A DNA stretch of 64,000 nucleotides from Eunapius fragilis. Lineage: Eukaryota > Porifera > Demospongiae > Spongillida > Spongillidae. The notes beneath the pieces were generated by a model that had not been told where the DNA came from, did no database searches, and saw only the letters and a program-made list of their open reading frames with translations. Positions 22,961-35,169 of this stretch are shown piece after piece. The stretch covers positions 5,108,836 to 5,172,835 of the forward strand of contig OY811982.1 of NCBI GenBank assembly GCA_963681505.1, read 5' to 3'. Both the position numbers and the translations under genes were made by a program. The number at the start of each line of letters is the position of its first letter. Positions within the stretch are counted from its first letter, which is position 1.

Positions 22961-23047
22961 TCTATGTGGATGTGTAAAGGCTTTGGACTTTGCTTTAAAA
23001 AAGAAGGAGGTAAAAATTTAAACATACTTTCTGTTACGTACATGTAG

Positions 23048-23212
23048 ATGCTGGACGGCCTTCGCGAGTTTTTCACAAACGAGGGGTTGGAGGTGGAAGA
23101 GTGCATTCATCCTCCAACTCCTCTCCCCTTCACCCCGCCACCTCCAGAAGCCCCACTCCTGCCACCACCACCAGCAGCACTGCCCCCACCCCACCACTGC
23201 CAGCAGGTCTAG
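23048..23212 (+). CDS. small proline-rich protein, 54 residues, hypothetical
   Basis: The ATG directly follows a plausible splice acceptor (GTACATGTAG) and opens MLDGLREFFTNEGLEVEEC, then a proline-rich tail (PPTPLPFTPPPP and PLLPPPPAALPPP) and a stop after HHCQQV. The region is GC-rich against AT-rich neighbours. A TATA box about 145 bases upstream and a possible 5' intron support transcription. A second frame in the same stretch (Ser/Thr/Pro/Ala-rich, from 23101) is equally open, so composition alone may explain it. No family recognised. Confidence 0.3.
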   Translation: MLDGLREFFTNEGLEVEECIHPPTPLPFTPPPPEAPLLPPPPAALPPPHHCQQV

Positions 23213-23385
23213 CCCTGCCGGCACCACTGGCGCTCCTGCCTGCACCACCACTCCTGCCGGCACCACCAGCAGGCTATAAAAGTTATTTGTTCTTTCATTA
23301 AAAGATAAAGCGGACTTCCACGCTCTTCCTACATTTGATTATTGACTACGATACTGCTATGACAGAGTGAAAAAAAAACTTATGA

Positions 23386-23679
23386 AACAAGTAAATAAAC
23401 ACATTCTCTAACGAGAGAGTTTTTGGTATATAGGATTGAACAATGGTGGTATAAAAAGCATGGAAACAAGAGTGACAGAAATTTTACTGGAAAATTGAAA
23501 TAGCCCTATATTTAGCCCATTACTCAGGCACGTGTGTTATATTGTGTACTAAATATAGGCCTATTTCAATTGTCCAGTAAAATTTCTGTCACTCTTGTTT
23601 CCATGCTTTTTATACCACCATTGTTCAATCCTATATACCAACAACTCTCTCGTTAGAGAATGTTTTTTATTTACTTGTT
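23386..23679. repeat. long-hairpin element A, copy 2
   Basis: Left end AACAAGTAAATAAACACATT and right end complementary (ATGTTTTTTATTTACTTGTT). The arms of about 135 bp are nearly identical in inverted orientation, including CTCTAACGAGAGAG, AAAAAGCATGGAAACAAG and CCTATATTTAG. The loop is about 23520-23545. The arms match each other far better than they match copies 1 and 3. Confidence 0.85.
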
Positions 23680-26600
23680 AATATATAGTCCCGCATAAAA
23701 TAAGTACCCTTTTAAATAGAATTTCTGTGCATCCGTGTACCATAAAGACAGCCATTTTGGTCACTTACTGGGAAGGCTTTATGCTTCCAATCTGCCAGAG
23801 GAATCGAGCTGAATTAATAAACAAAAAATCTTTGGCAGGCCAGGTACAGCTATTATATATCTGAGCATGCTTTTGTAAGGGCATGGCCATTGTTTTATTG
23901 GCTTAACTTCATGCCACCAAATTGCATGAGCTGATTAATTGAAACACTTGAAAGTTTTCCCACAAAGATCAAGAATTCTAAGAGATCTTTTATACAATCT
24001 GAACATGCAGCCATTGCATTCAGAGTTTGTGGTGTTGAGATGGTGAAAGGGAAGAGAAAAAAAGCATACACATGACTGCACTCTGAATGCATTCAATGAA
24101 TGGAAGGCCTTTGCAATGAGGTCTCCCAAAAGCTTTCTGCAGGTCACGCAATCAATCAGTGGGGCATGCTGTTACAGCAATCTTGAGGTTTCTTGTGTGC
24201 TGCTGACAATTGCAAGTTATAAACGTTGTAATTATAAAGACTTTATCATGATATACACGTAGAGGTGCGTTTCACAGTCAAATTCACCAAATGAATTGTG
24301 AGCATACATTTAATATATCAACATGGCAACAAGTTACAAGTATATTTATGAGCAGTTTTCCAAGCCACCAAAGCAATGGCCATTGAAGAAAAGACAAAAA
24401 TATTGTAGCTCACCATGTTTATGAAGTGTATATAAAAGCTGTAGCAGTTTGTCGGAAAGTTCAGTCCAAGACCTTACTCACCCTTTCCTTAAGCGTTTCA
24501 AGTAACAGATCTAAGCACTAAGAAAAGTGTTGTGTTTTTGACATCTATTGGTAGAGCATGGACCGCCAATACGAAACCTATCACTGATATACATGCCATG
24601 TGAAGCAGTAACAAAGGGCAAGTCGTAAATAAAGGCAAGTTGTAACTAAGGACAAAATGATGTCATTGTTAGGTAATTAGCAATTCATTATACGCATAGG
24701 TTTTTATCCACCTTTTCACTGCAATGTAACCCTTATGAGGTCAGGCTGAAAAAAACGAACTTATACATTAACATAATTTCACACTGTAATTACATGCAAC
24801 ATCTGCTTAGTAATTAGATTGTAACAATGTTTGGATGCCTGGATTCGTGTGTGATTGGCAGTATATGTTGATGGACAACAGAATATTGCCTTTAATTGCA
24901 GCTCCACTACATTTTAAGTGACAAAACCTCCCAGTTGCATTTTATGATGCTTCTCCTGCTATTAACTATACAACCTCTATAAACTGCTACGCTCAGCCAT
25001 GCAAACCCCTAGTTCAATTTATTAAATTATCTAATTATCCATATACTTAAATTGTTTCTTGACGAAGAGTAAATTTTTTTTGGGGTAGGTCAGGCCCAAG
25101 AAACCACTTATCCAATTTGAATGGTCTAACTGTCCCTTAATGATGACTTGTAAAAGTCTTGGGCCTTACCATGGCTTTCAAGACCAAAAACACTCAACAA
25201 ACATGCGCGGACACGTATACTAATGATGCTGTGCTAGGTTGCGTAACCTTCCCTCTACAATGATCATATAGTCTGATCAATTTTCAGGTTGATTTATATC
25301 TGAAAATCAGTTTTGGATTTCAGTAGGTAATAAATTTTATCTAGAGATTCTTGCTCATCATATATATGACTAAAACAGAATCAAATGAAAAAGGCAATAT
25401 TGTGGGCACGATTATCACAAGAATAGAGATAAAAATTAAAAATTTTTGTTTACTACAATATTAACTCTTCATCCAAACATACTCCTACTGCAATATCTAT
25501 TAATGTCAAGCCTAATAGACCTTCAACGATCCTCATGTTCACATAAATGTTGATAAGTATATAAGTTCTTATATATACTGGGTGGTGATTATATGGCTTG
25601 CTTGAAGTCGTTGAGAAATCTGCGTTAGTTGCTAGCACGATACACGGATGTATTGGCTTGGTAGCACAGCACAGTCAACTGTTTTCCTTTTGCTGCACTT
25701 TTAGGACTACCTCGAATGGTACCGGGTCTTGAATTTCAACGAAGTGATGCGTTATATAAGTCATTTACATGTATGGGTTGAGGACAGTGTATCCTCTGCA
25801 CGGTGGGGGAGGAAAGACTACCAGGCCTGATAGGGCTGCATGCCCCTGCCGTGCAATTGCACGCATCATCACTGGTGCAATGATCTTAAGTGTGCCTGGT
25901 TGACTCGTTAATATATAACAAACTCTGAAAATAGAACTCTAATATTGCAATACACAATTCCCAAGGATATTCCGATATTCCATTTAAAGTAATGAGCGAA
26001 TTGTTGATTACGAAGATGAATACCTAAGTACCTAGGGATGGAGAAATGTAAACGATTACTTCGAATATTAATAATCCAATAACCTATTTTTCCAAATAAT
26101 GCGATTTATTATTCGAACAGATAAGGTTTTGTGAATATCCGAATACCCTGACTAACCTGATAACCAGTTACACACCCTATGCCATGCAAATGCTCAAAGT
26201 TAGCAGTGGCAAAGGCTGCGCATACCTCAAGTTGAGAATTGGACAATAGGTGTGAGTTATGCCCATTGAATTCAAAGCGTATATTCCATATGTTTGATGT
26301 TTTCAGTATAAAATGGACAGCGTGGGAGTAAGGCATAGAGATCACAAATGCTTTTGGTCAAACATTGTCCCTCCAAAATGACCACCCCAAACACAATTTG
26401 ATTATGCTGTGATGTCTGACCGGTCACCATCTTCAGGGCTAAATCCGTGTTTGCCGATAGTGGGGAGCGCTTATAATTCCAGCCACTTTGGATGTGGTAT
26501 TCATTCAGTACATGGCCAGTCGACAACTGATATCTTATGTTCAGTTTTAAAACATTCATTATGGCACCAGAGCCTATGCATGAACATACGTCATGTATGC

Positions 26601-26930
26601 AAAGTTAGCCTCACCTTCAGACCACATGCTTATAGCAACAGCACTGATATCCCCTTAGATTATCAAAGAACACTTCAATATGTCCCTTTTGTGGCACCAC
26701 AACATGATGCTGTGTGCAATATTTGATCATTACAGAATTAATGCCAAAAAGCGGCATTGAAGTCCTATACCTATACATTTTCATTGTTAAAGCATAACAT
26801 TCCCTAATTAACTTCATATTAATGCAATGCACATATCTATCACTGTATAGCCTATTTCAATGCTGAGGTGACCGCGTCGTCAACAGGAAAAAGTGCAACA
26901 TGTCGGTTCTACACTCCAGCATTTACCGAC
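23680..26930. other. 3.2-kb stretch without a recognised gene
   Basis: AT-rich sequence. Open frames reach about 105 codons (26409-26726) but show no conserved motif, splice pattern or repeat that I can name. Short inverted pairs occur (for example near 25275-25315, TTTTCAGGTTGATTTATATCTGAAAA). It may hold introns or regulatory DNA of an unseen gene. Confidence 0.4.
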
Positions 26931-27254
26931 ATGGAAAAATCTGAACCTAAGCGCTATGTACTCGCTGTTTCTTCAAACTTCGTGAAGTTTTTCAATGTAA
27001 GCGTAAAGTAGATATGTTGATGCATATATGTATTTACATCATTTTCTAAACAGGAAAAAGCCATAGAGCCTGGGTATGAAGTTGACATTAACATCCAAAG
27101 AGATGATACAAGCAGCAACGAAAATGCAATGAACATGTTCATTACAGATAGCACTAACAAGAGACTCTACCTCAGCCCTACCTATGGGATTATAGGTACC
27201 AGCCCAAGTCCAGCAAAGTTTTTCATCAAATTCATCAAATTCAATGGCGTGTAA
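26931..27254 (+). CDS. two-exon hypothetical protein, 88 residues
   Basis: Exon 1 (26931-26996) reads MEKSEPKRYVLAVSSNFVKF and ends before the donor GTAAGCG. Exon 2 (27054-27254) follows TTTCTAAACAG and reads EKAIEPGYEVDINIQRDDTS, then MNMFITDSTNKRLYLSPTYG and a stop. Both exons are exact in phase (66 and 201 bases), and the intron is 57 bases, typical of the other genes here. Codon use and the balanced residue composition look like real coding sequence. No signal peptide or known domain was recognised. The upstream frame stays open for a further stretch without an ATG, so an earlier exon is possible. Confidence 0.4.
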
Positions 27255-27846
27255 ATATATAAATTTTAGGCAGTGTGCATGCGGCAAAAATACAGATAGC
27301 CTGTACTAGACAATGCTAGTTGCTTAGATGTGTGATGTGTTTGTGATAACAAAACTGTTTATATAATAATCCTCGTTATTGCCTCTGTAACATAATCTTG
27401 CACATGCGGATATTTGTATAGTAACAAGTGATAAAAATGAATTACCACACATAGTTATATAAATATGGAAACATGGTTACATATAATTTTCCATTCCCAG
27501 TGAGTAAACCAAATTTCTTTGCTTTTTACACTATAGCCTTTCATTTCTATATACCTCCATTCTCAAATAGGGATAGTTTTTATCACCTGCTTTATTTATT
27601 TCATATGCTTCAGAATGAAATAATGGTATATTATTAACGACAGGCACAGCGGTTGAGACGTCCGAATACGTGCAACAATATTTCCCGCCGTCAGTACACC
27701 CGACGTGCAAACAGCGAAACGTGGCGGTGCGTTTATTGTTTCCTTAGACCGTGCGGTAGATGTTTCGAACGTGGGAATACGACACATCGCATGAAAAGAC
27801 ACTAAACTAAATACACGTTAAAAGTAATATTTTTGAATGTGAAGTC
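27255..27846. other. upstream flank of the first Tnp2 element
   Basis: AT-rich until about 27640, then distinctly CpG-richer (ACGTCCGAATACGTG, GACGTGCAAACAGCGAAACG) up to the transposase start. This change of composition probably marks the element's promoter or subterminal region. No terminal inverted repeat could be identified by eye. Confidence 0.4.
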
Positions 27847-30800
27847 ATGAGCGGCAAACGACGCTATTGTGATCACTGTGGAGAGTACGTTTGCAAATCT
27901 ACCTACTACGAGCACCAGTTGGCTGGTGCGTACGAACACGTTGGTAGTACTGAAGTTGATTGTGAATTCACCAACGATGGTAAGGCTTCATGTTCGACTA
28001 CTTTATCACAACGATCACGTCTGTCTGCTGTGACTTGCTTTATATACAGCGGACATGAATAAACCGTACAGTTCTGATTCAGAGTCAGATTTTGAGATAC
28101 AGAACGAAATGTCAAACCAGAGTTCTTCGAACGAATGTAGCAGTGACGCTGAAACCAGCGATCGAGAGGTGCGTGGTCAATATGCATGCTTATTATATTA
28201 ATTATCACTTAGAAAGCCTGTTTGAGAGGCTCCAGTGGGCTATGCATTGTTCGGAGTAAGGGTAGAGGATCTAGGAGCCTCATTTTCGTACTGTAGCTTA
28301 CATAAACATGACCTTCGTTGCCGACCATTGTATTAATAACTTTGATAAGTTAGGACTTTCCACAGGAAGAACGACACCTTCGCAATGAAAAAGATATTCA
28401 ATCCGATACCACATCTTTCCTCCACATCTTGTTTGTGTTCCTCAGTGTATGGCAGTTGAGCTTCTCCATATCAAATGCTGCCATGAAAGTGCTCTTCACT
28501 TTCCTAAAGCATTTTCTAAATTTACTATCCATCATATATGTGTGACATTGCGATGAATTATCCACAAAATGTTTCGAAGGCTCAAAAATATGCTGGGCTG
28601 CTAAGCCAATCTTTTGAACAATTTGTGGTGTGTCCATCATGCCATGCTATGTACAATTTTGATGATCGCATTATTAAAACACATAATGGAAAGGAGGAAT
28701 CAGCTAAATGTAAGCATGTGCAATTCCCAAACCATCCTCAAGCTCAGTTTAGGAAAGAATGCGGGGAAGATCTTCTGAAACATTTCAAAGGAAACCGAAC
28801 TAAAGGATCATCCCTTCAAGCAAAAAGCAGTATTGTTACCAAAAGTTAAAAGATGCCCTTACTATACTGATTAATCGTCTTCATTTACTAGAAAAGTGTG
28901 ATCATTGGCGAAAAAGTGTTGTAGATGAAGAGTCGTTGTTAGATATATACGATGGAAAGTTTGGAAGGAATTTCAAACACTTGATGAATAAACCCTTTCT
29001 ATCTCTTCCAAATAATTCAGCAATAGGCCTTGGATGTGACTGGTTCCAACCATACAAACATGTCACCTATTCTGTCGGTGTTCTGTACTTAGTATTTTTA
29101 ACTTGCCACGGAAGGAGAGGTTCAAAATGGAAAATATAGTCTTATTTGGCATAATTCCAGGGCCTTCTGAACCAAAAAAAGTTATGAACTCATACTTAGG
29201 TCCATTTGTCAACAATATGCTTTCATTTTGGGAAGGTGTCAAACTATGGCACAATATGTCTCAAACATTTATTACCATCCGTATGGCACTGATATGTGTT
29301 ATGTGTGACATACCTGCAACGAGAAAAGTTTGTGGTTTTGCAGGACACAGTGCCTGTCATGGTTGTTCAAAATGCCTTAAACAGTTTCCATCAGATGTGT
29401 TTCCTAATAAGCTGGATTACTCTGGCTATGATTGTGATACTTGGGAGCATAGAACAGCTGTGAATTATAAGGTACAAGCTCAGCAGTATATGAAAGAAGA
29501 ACAAAATCAGCTCAAAACGAAGTAGTTACTGAGTATGGTATTAGATTTTCAATTCTTACCCACCTTCCTTACTTTGATATTGTTAGAATGCATGTTGTTG
29601 ATCCAATGCATAACCTACTGCTTGGTACACCAAAACACATGATGCATATTTGGACACAAAACGACATAATCTCTAAAGCACAGTTTGACACTATATCCAA
29701 AACAGCTGCAAAAATCAATGTTCCTCGCTGTGCTGGCAGAATACCCTCTAAAATTGCTTCAAGCTTTTCTAGTTTCACTGCAGACCAGTGGAGAAACTGG
29801 ACAACAGTATACTCTGCAGTATGTCTTAAAGGCATTTTACCACAAAATCAACTCATATGCTGGCTGCTCTATGTTCGAGCTCGCTCAATTCTTATTTCTC
29901 GTTTCATACTAAAACAAAGTGTCATTACAGCCGATGAATACCTGGTGAAGTTTTGCAAAATGTTTGAAACCTTGTTTGGCACAGAGCACTGTACTATTAA
30001 TATGCATTTACATTTGCACCTGAAAGATGTCATTCTAGACTATGGCCCTGTCTACACTTTTTGGTGCTTCTCTTTCGAGAGATATAATGGTATCCTTGGA
30101 AACTACTATACAAATAATCATAACATAGAGTCACAGTTTATGAAAAAGTTTATATTGCAGCAGAATTCCATGACTCTGCACCTTGAAGATGATTTTGAAG
30201 ATATTTTACAACTATGCAGAGACAAAAATCTTTCTGGTTCTCTTACATCATATGATTCAATGAACTCCATTTCATTGTAAAGTACCTGTAAGCTGGCACT
30301 GGCTCCCAAGTCTTCACTATGGGAATGTAACTTCACCTTGAAAGATGCAACTTTGGGAGCACTTCTCCCTCATATACATTCAAAATATATGGATGCAAAA
30401 ATGATTGAGGAGCTAAGTACGCTTTATGGCTACCTATATTCAGATTTTGATCCACTGTCAGTTTCATTCCATGTGGCTGGACGGGCACGTTATTCCGATC
30501 ACATCATACATTCAAGTATGGCAAGAACTGATAAAGGATCAATAATATCTGCATATTGGCCGACAATAGGTGTGAACGAGATGAATACTTTATGTGCATC
30601 TCAAAGCATGGGAGATCTTTACTTCGGAGTTGTTAAACATTTTTTTGAACATACTATTACCAGAAACCACACAGAATCAAAGACTCATATTTTTGCATGT
30701 GTTAAATGGGCCAGGCCTCATGCACAGCAGCACTGGTTTGGTCAGTCAACAACAGTATGCGAAAATGATTTTGAAGACTCCTGTTTCTGTAATTATATTC

Positions 30801-30919
30801 CTCTTCAAAGAATTGTTTCTGTCTGTGCCCCTGCTTACCTTCAACTAAGATTTCCTGCGTTCACCGATAATGTATTAGTTGCCATTCCATCAATAGCACT
30901 GTTCTCAACTTCTCAGTAA
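27847..30919 (+). pseudogene. Tnp2-type (CACTA/EnSpm-like) transposase 1, decayed
   Basis: Exon 1 (27847-27979) has a zinc-binding start, KRRYCDHCGEYVCKSTYYEH. Exon 2 (28050-28168) is acidic and serine-rich. A long third exon (28366-30919) carries the Tnp2 core: VVCPSCHAMYNFDD, LLDIYDGKFGRNF, GLGCDWFQPYKH, MENIVLFGIIPGPSEPKK, CGFAGHSACHGCSKC, MHVVDPMHNLLLGTPKH, TFWCFSFERYNGILGNYYTN. The C-terminal region is THIFACVKWARPHAQQHWFG. The order and motifs match PF02992-type transposases of animal CACTA-like elements, from memory. The frame changes near 28535, 28820, 29100 and 29510, and an in-frame TAA lies at 30278-30280, so it is non-functional as read. Such transposases cut and paste DNA in the nucleus. 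The gene is followed by a same-strand accessory gene. Confidence 0.8.
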
Positions 30920-31105
30920 TAATTCCTATCTTATATACTATCATATCATACATCTGTGTTGGTGTATTTGAGTGAATGCTACATTTATTCTTGTTAAGCG
31001 TTAATAGTGTTCAATTAATGGCAACATTATCTGTTTCATTAAATCAAATTGAAGCTTCGCAGGGTTAATGCTTTTGCACGTGGCGTTTATTTGAAATTGC
31101 AAATC

Positions 31106-34100
31106 ATGGCGCTAGCGGTTCATGGTTTTTATGGAAGAGGCGGATCAAGGCATGCACCGCTCCCCACTGCAAATGCAAATGTAGTGGAACAGGTAGAGAA
31201 GTTAACTGAAGCAGTTACAGACCTACAAAAAGCGCAAGAGTACAACGCTGTAGCTATACAAAGTGTGGTCCAAAAGGTCGAAGACATCGTAAAGAGCGTT
31301 GTTGTATTGAAAAATCATCTCTCACCGCACGCACAACCTCAAATTGTTAAGCCGCCTACATCCAAAAGAATTCCTTCAGAGCTTAGCGTAAGTCAACCCT
31401 TCGATGCGTATGTTCTATAAAAGGTATACTTTGGAATTCAGGCCCGTAGGCTGGGGGGGTTCCCTGGGTTCCCGGGAACCCCCCCGCATTTCACGGATTA
31501 GTTCCGGCCACCCTACACCAAGATTAATTTTTATCATCGACTTTAACTACTTTAACCCCTAAGGGTATTAAATAAAATATTTGTTGTCTTATAATTAGAT
31601 TAGCATATCGTTCGTTGAACGAACCGTCGGTTTCGCCAAAATATACACATGGGAAAAAATCGTGTTCCGGACATTGGGTGTTTACCTTGGGATCTGTTCC
31701 ATCAAACGTATTCAAAGTGCCTAAGTCAACAGTGGATATATATTTGATGGAACAGATCCCAGGATAAACACAGGGAAAAAACACGTGGAATCATTTTGGA
31801 ATCATTGTGTGATATTACAGAGAATCACACACAAATCACACGCGTCAGATTTTCTATGTAAGATCACGCAATGATTTTTCAGAAGATTTAAAAATCCTCT
31901 GTAAAATCAGAACTTGATTCCACGCGTTTTTTCCCTGTGAAACCCAAGGTCCGGAACACGATTATTTCCCCTGCGATATACGCGCATTTGCCTCTATTTC
32001 CACTTTGGCTTAATGATAGATTGAAAAAACGCCTACATGTCGGCGAAAAGTGCTGTTTTAGCCTACGTGTAGGCGTTCTATTGCAACGTATGGTCCTCGC
32101 ATTCAATGCCGTATAAAACTTTGAACTCGAATAAAGTAACACTTAAGCATAGGGCTTCGTTTTTTATCAGGAGAGAACTTTCCTATGCGTCACTTTTTGG
32201 TCCTATCTACGTCCAGCGATTTGGAGCCAGAAAAAAATTGTCTGAAGCAAGCTGAATGGGAAATCAAAGCATTGTCGAGCTCTGCCTAGATAAGACCCAT
32301 ACTAAAGAAAAGTACATACGATTGCTTTATTTTTTACGACTGAATTGCAAACTTCATATTGCATGTGTCTATAAGCTAGATAGTGGTTCTTCATGCATGG
32401 GTCTTCCGGCTAGAGATACAATAATTGCACATAATCTCTTCCTTCGTATCAGTATCGGCTGTGTAAACAAAGTGCATCCACCGCTGGTGTGTCCTGTGTT
32501 TGAGAGTGGGGGGAGGGGTTGTCCGCGGGATTCAATGATTCAGGTCATATTATGTATAATAAGAGTTCCAGGTTTAATGAATAAGGAACCCCCCCAGTTA
32601 ACAACCAGCCTACGGGCCTGGAATTGTATAAAAGGTATACTTTGGAATTGTATAGGGAGCAATAAAGTGCATTTACGCTGGAATGTCTGAAGAACAGCAA
32701 TACAAAGGTCATGAGAAGTAGGTATATGAATTCTCGCGATGCATGTGCACTAATACTGCGTTCTTATTTTATAGAGTTACAGGAGTGATCACAACGAGGT
32801 GTCCACGTGGCTCCTGAGTCAAGTTAAAAAAATAACGAAGCTAGAACAGTACAGTGACTTTCACTCAAGTACAGCTGTATATCTACATTATGTGCCATGT
32901 GAAATCAAGTCCAACTGTTTATAATGCAACAGGAGCAGTGTATCGATACTATGAGTCTCGTAGAAGGAAATTCAAAGACTCAGCTGAAGGGAGAGAAGAA
33001 AGAGTAAAAACAAATGAAAGCAAAAGCAAAAAAGAAGGTCGCAGAAAAAGGTAAATTAATTCCACCAAGTGGTATCAACATTTCATAACACATATTAGTT
33101 TTTCCTTCAAAGGGCATTGGTTCTGAAAGATAATGAAAAAGAGAGGTGGAGCCAGCTTGATTTATCTTACATGATCGATGAGAGTGATGTGGAGTATGAT
33201 CACCGATCAGTTAAGCAGACACATAAACCAACTTGGAGATCAGCTGGTGAGTAATTCAAACAAATGTTTGGATATGGATTACATGTTTTGTTACTGCTAA
33301 GCTCTGAACCGGCTAATTGCAAAGCTTGATAAGCGCCTTGCAGCCAAAAAAGGCTCTGGAAAAGATCATGAGGGGTTCCATAAAAAGGAAAGGATAGCTG
33401 GAAATCTGAATTACCAAGTTGTGCTCCGCAGTGGGCTGTGGTTATGCTCAGCACAGGTTAGAAAACCCACAGTTAACATGCAGTACTTTATTAGATCCAG
33501 CAGCAACTGCTTTCACCAGCTTCCAGTGCATCAAGTACAGCTACTCTAGTTGGTTGGTGTTCAAATTCGTTGCGTGCCTCTTTGAGATCAAAATTTTTTT
33601 TTGGTAGATAGCTTCACCAAGTGATCTGCAACAGCAGTGTTCGTTGCCTGCCTGTACGTTTGGTGCATAAATGTATACACGCACTAAAAATTCATAGCCA
33701 CAACTTTGCAGAATCAATTGGTACACCTGTACAGCACAGTAATAGAAGTGCAACAAAACCAAGACACTTCAGGTTCCAAGGTTAGTAGTAGTACATCCTG
33801 ACTTATAACTTGGTATACCGAATTATAGATCAAGATTCCTCTCTGACATCACAATATGTTAGGTAAGTTTTATTAACACACTTTTTGATAGGAGATTATT
33901 GCTGTTGCTTTATTGTAGCATTCCGAAGCAATTTCACACACACAGCAATGAAACCCTTGGTACACACATGTGCTTACATGTTTACGAATAGTTGCAGCCA
34001 TTAATCACAGTGTATATTCGTTTTTACAGGTCACACTTCAGCTGCCATACCTAAGCCACAAAGAGCAGCGTATGTTTCTCAATTTGATGTTCTATATACA

Positions 34101-34264
34101 GTACTTAGAAATCTCTGCAGCAAGAATGTGTCAAACATACCCCAGTCTACATTGACACGAACATCTCCAGGTAATCGAATCTTTGCAAGATACAATGAAT
34201 GTTATTTTCAGGATGGGACGACTATACGGCAGCTTCCTATGATGATGACTTTTCTAGTGATTAG
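31106..34264 (+). CDS. coiled-coil accessory gene downstream of Tnp2, C14orf93-like tail
   Basis: Exon 1 (to 31387, donor GTAAGT) starts MALAVHGFYGRGGSRHAP and contains a coiled-coil-like heptad stretch, NVVEQVEKLTEAVTDLQKAQ onwards. Further exons are inferred: one ending 33050 (GAVYRYYESRRRKFKD), one at 33113-33246 in phase (ALVLKDNEKERWSQLDLSYM, then THKPTWRSA) and one from 33302 (LNRLIAKLDKRLAAKKGSG). Small exons then lead to a last exon at about 34212-34264 (WDDYTAASYDDDFSSD, stop). The HKPxWRS and LNRLxxKLDxR phrases resemble proteins annotated C14orf93-like that occur beside such transposases. One frame change appears near 33370 unless splicing explains it. The function is unknown; a partner of the transposase is an inference from position. 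A 1.2-kb element sits in its first large intron. Confidence 0.4.
31439..32620. mobile_element. 1.2-kb TIR element inserted in the accessory gene intron
   Basis: The ends are CAGGCCCGTAGGCTGG and CCAGCCTACGGGCCTG, followed or preceded by a G/C run (GGGGGGGTTCCC, GGAACCCCCC). GAATT flanks both sides as a possible 5-bp duplication. The flanking host sequence GTATAAAAGGTATACTTTGG occurs on both sides, so the site lay in a short tandem duplication. The interior has no transposase frame and includes a nested multi-hairpin element (31649-31970). Non-autonomous DNA element, superfamily not assigned. Confidence 0.8.
31649..31970. repeat. multi-hairpin element nested in the TIR element
   Basis: Outer inverted pair: GGGAAAAAATCGTGTTCCGG at the left and its near-complement ending GATTATTTCCC at about 31968. 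Inside are a second stem (GGGATCTGTTCCATCAAA with TTTGATGGAACAGATCCC) and a third (CAGGGAAAAAACACGTGGAA with TTCCACGCGTTTTTTCCCTG), separated by ACACAAATCACACGCG-type repeats. Folded, it would give a branched, cloverleaf-like shape. The TTCCGGACAT phrase recurs at about 38040. Confidence 0.7.
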
Positions 34265-35169
34265 TTTACTATGGAACTGTTAGGGTTAGTGCTGCTCCTG
34301 TGTGTGTGTGTGTGCATGTGTGTGTGTGCATCCATTCCTTCAGCTCCATTCTCCTGTATATCCTCATCTGATGATTTTTCAAGTTCATCCTAAATTTCAG
34401 CCCAATAACACTTGTACCTATTCATGTATCCACAAGTATTTGAATTGCTCACCGATGTTGTATGCTTTATATACAGTTATCCACATTTGAATTGCTCACC
34501 GTTATTGTGCTTTATGCAGTTATACGGTTTGTACTAGCTGGGCGAGCACTGATATATAACCAAGCAGCACCTACGTGCATATTGCTTTAATAGGCGCGCA
34601 CCCAAACACATTCCAATATTACTACTTGCAAATTATTAATCGTGTGATAATGATTTGTTGTACAGTAATCCAATTTGACAGTGCATACGATCGAGGATAC
34701 GATTGCGAGGAAAGATGAACTCATTGATGGCATAAGTATCCACAGATAAAATAGTAGCCTCTACCTACCGGTACTCTACCATCCATGATGCAAAGCTCAA
34801 ATCTATGGTAGGTGACTGTGCTACTGTAGTCGATATGGCTTAGGGGTGTAAGGTACAATCGATGTATATTGCGGCTACGGTTGGGTTTCACGAACGATGG
34901 TATATTTATCACTATACTAGTCTATATCTTGTATGGTGAGCAAGTGCCAATCTCTATGTGGGATGCTAACCTTCACTGGCCATATGATCTTATAAGAGTA
35001 TCATGCCTATGTAAGCCTCTCTCCACCTTGTACGTATACCTTACTGTTCAAAGCTGGCTCTGACACGTACGCGAGGTGTGAACATTCATATAGCTATAAC
35101 ACACATCAGGTAGCATATCTTGACTTTCACACGTGTGTATGGTGTGTGTACAACAATTTTGTACATTTC
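34265..35169. other. no gene recognised; short GT-rich patch
   Basis: A (TG)n-like patch lies at 34299-34330, and the phrase TTTGAATTGCTCACCG is repeated at about 34439 and 34485. Open frames are short and motif-free. The 3' end of the Tnp2 element 1 should lie here, but I could not see its terminal repeat. Confidence 0.35.

Noticed and set aside
23895-24147. Overlapping minus-strand frames of 65-70 codons
   Set aside because: No motif, no splice support, and typical of random open frames in AT-rich DNA.
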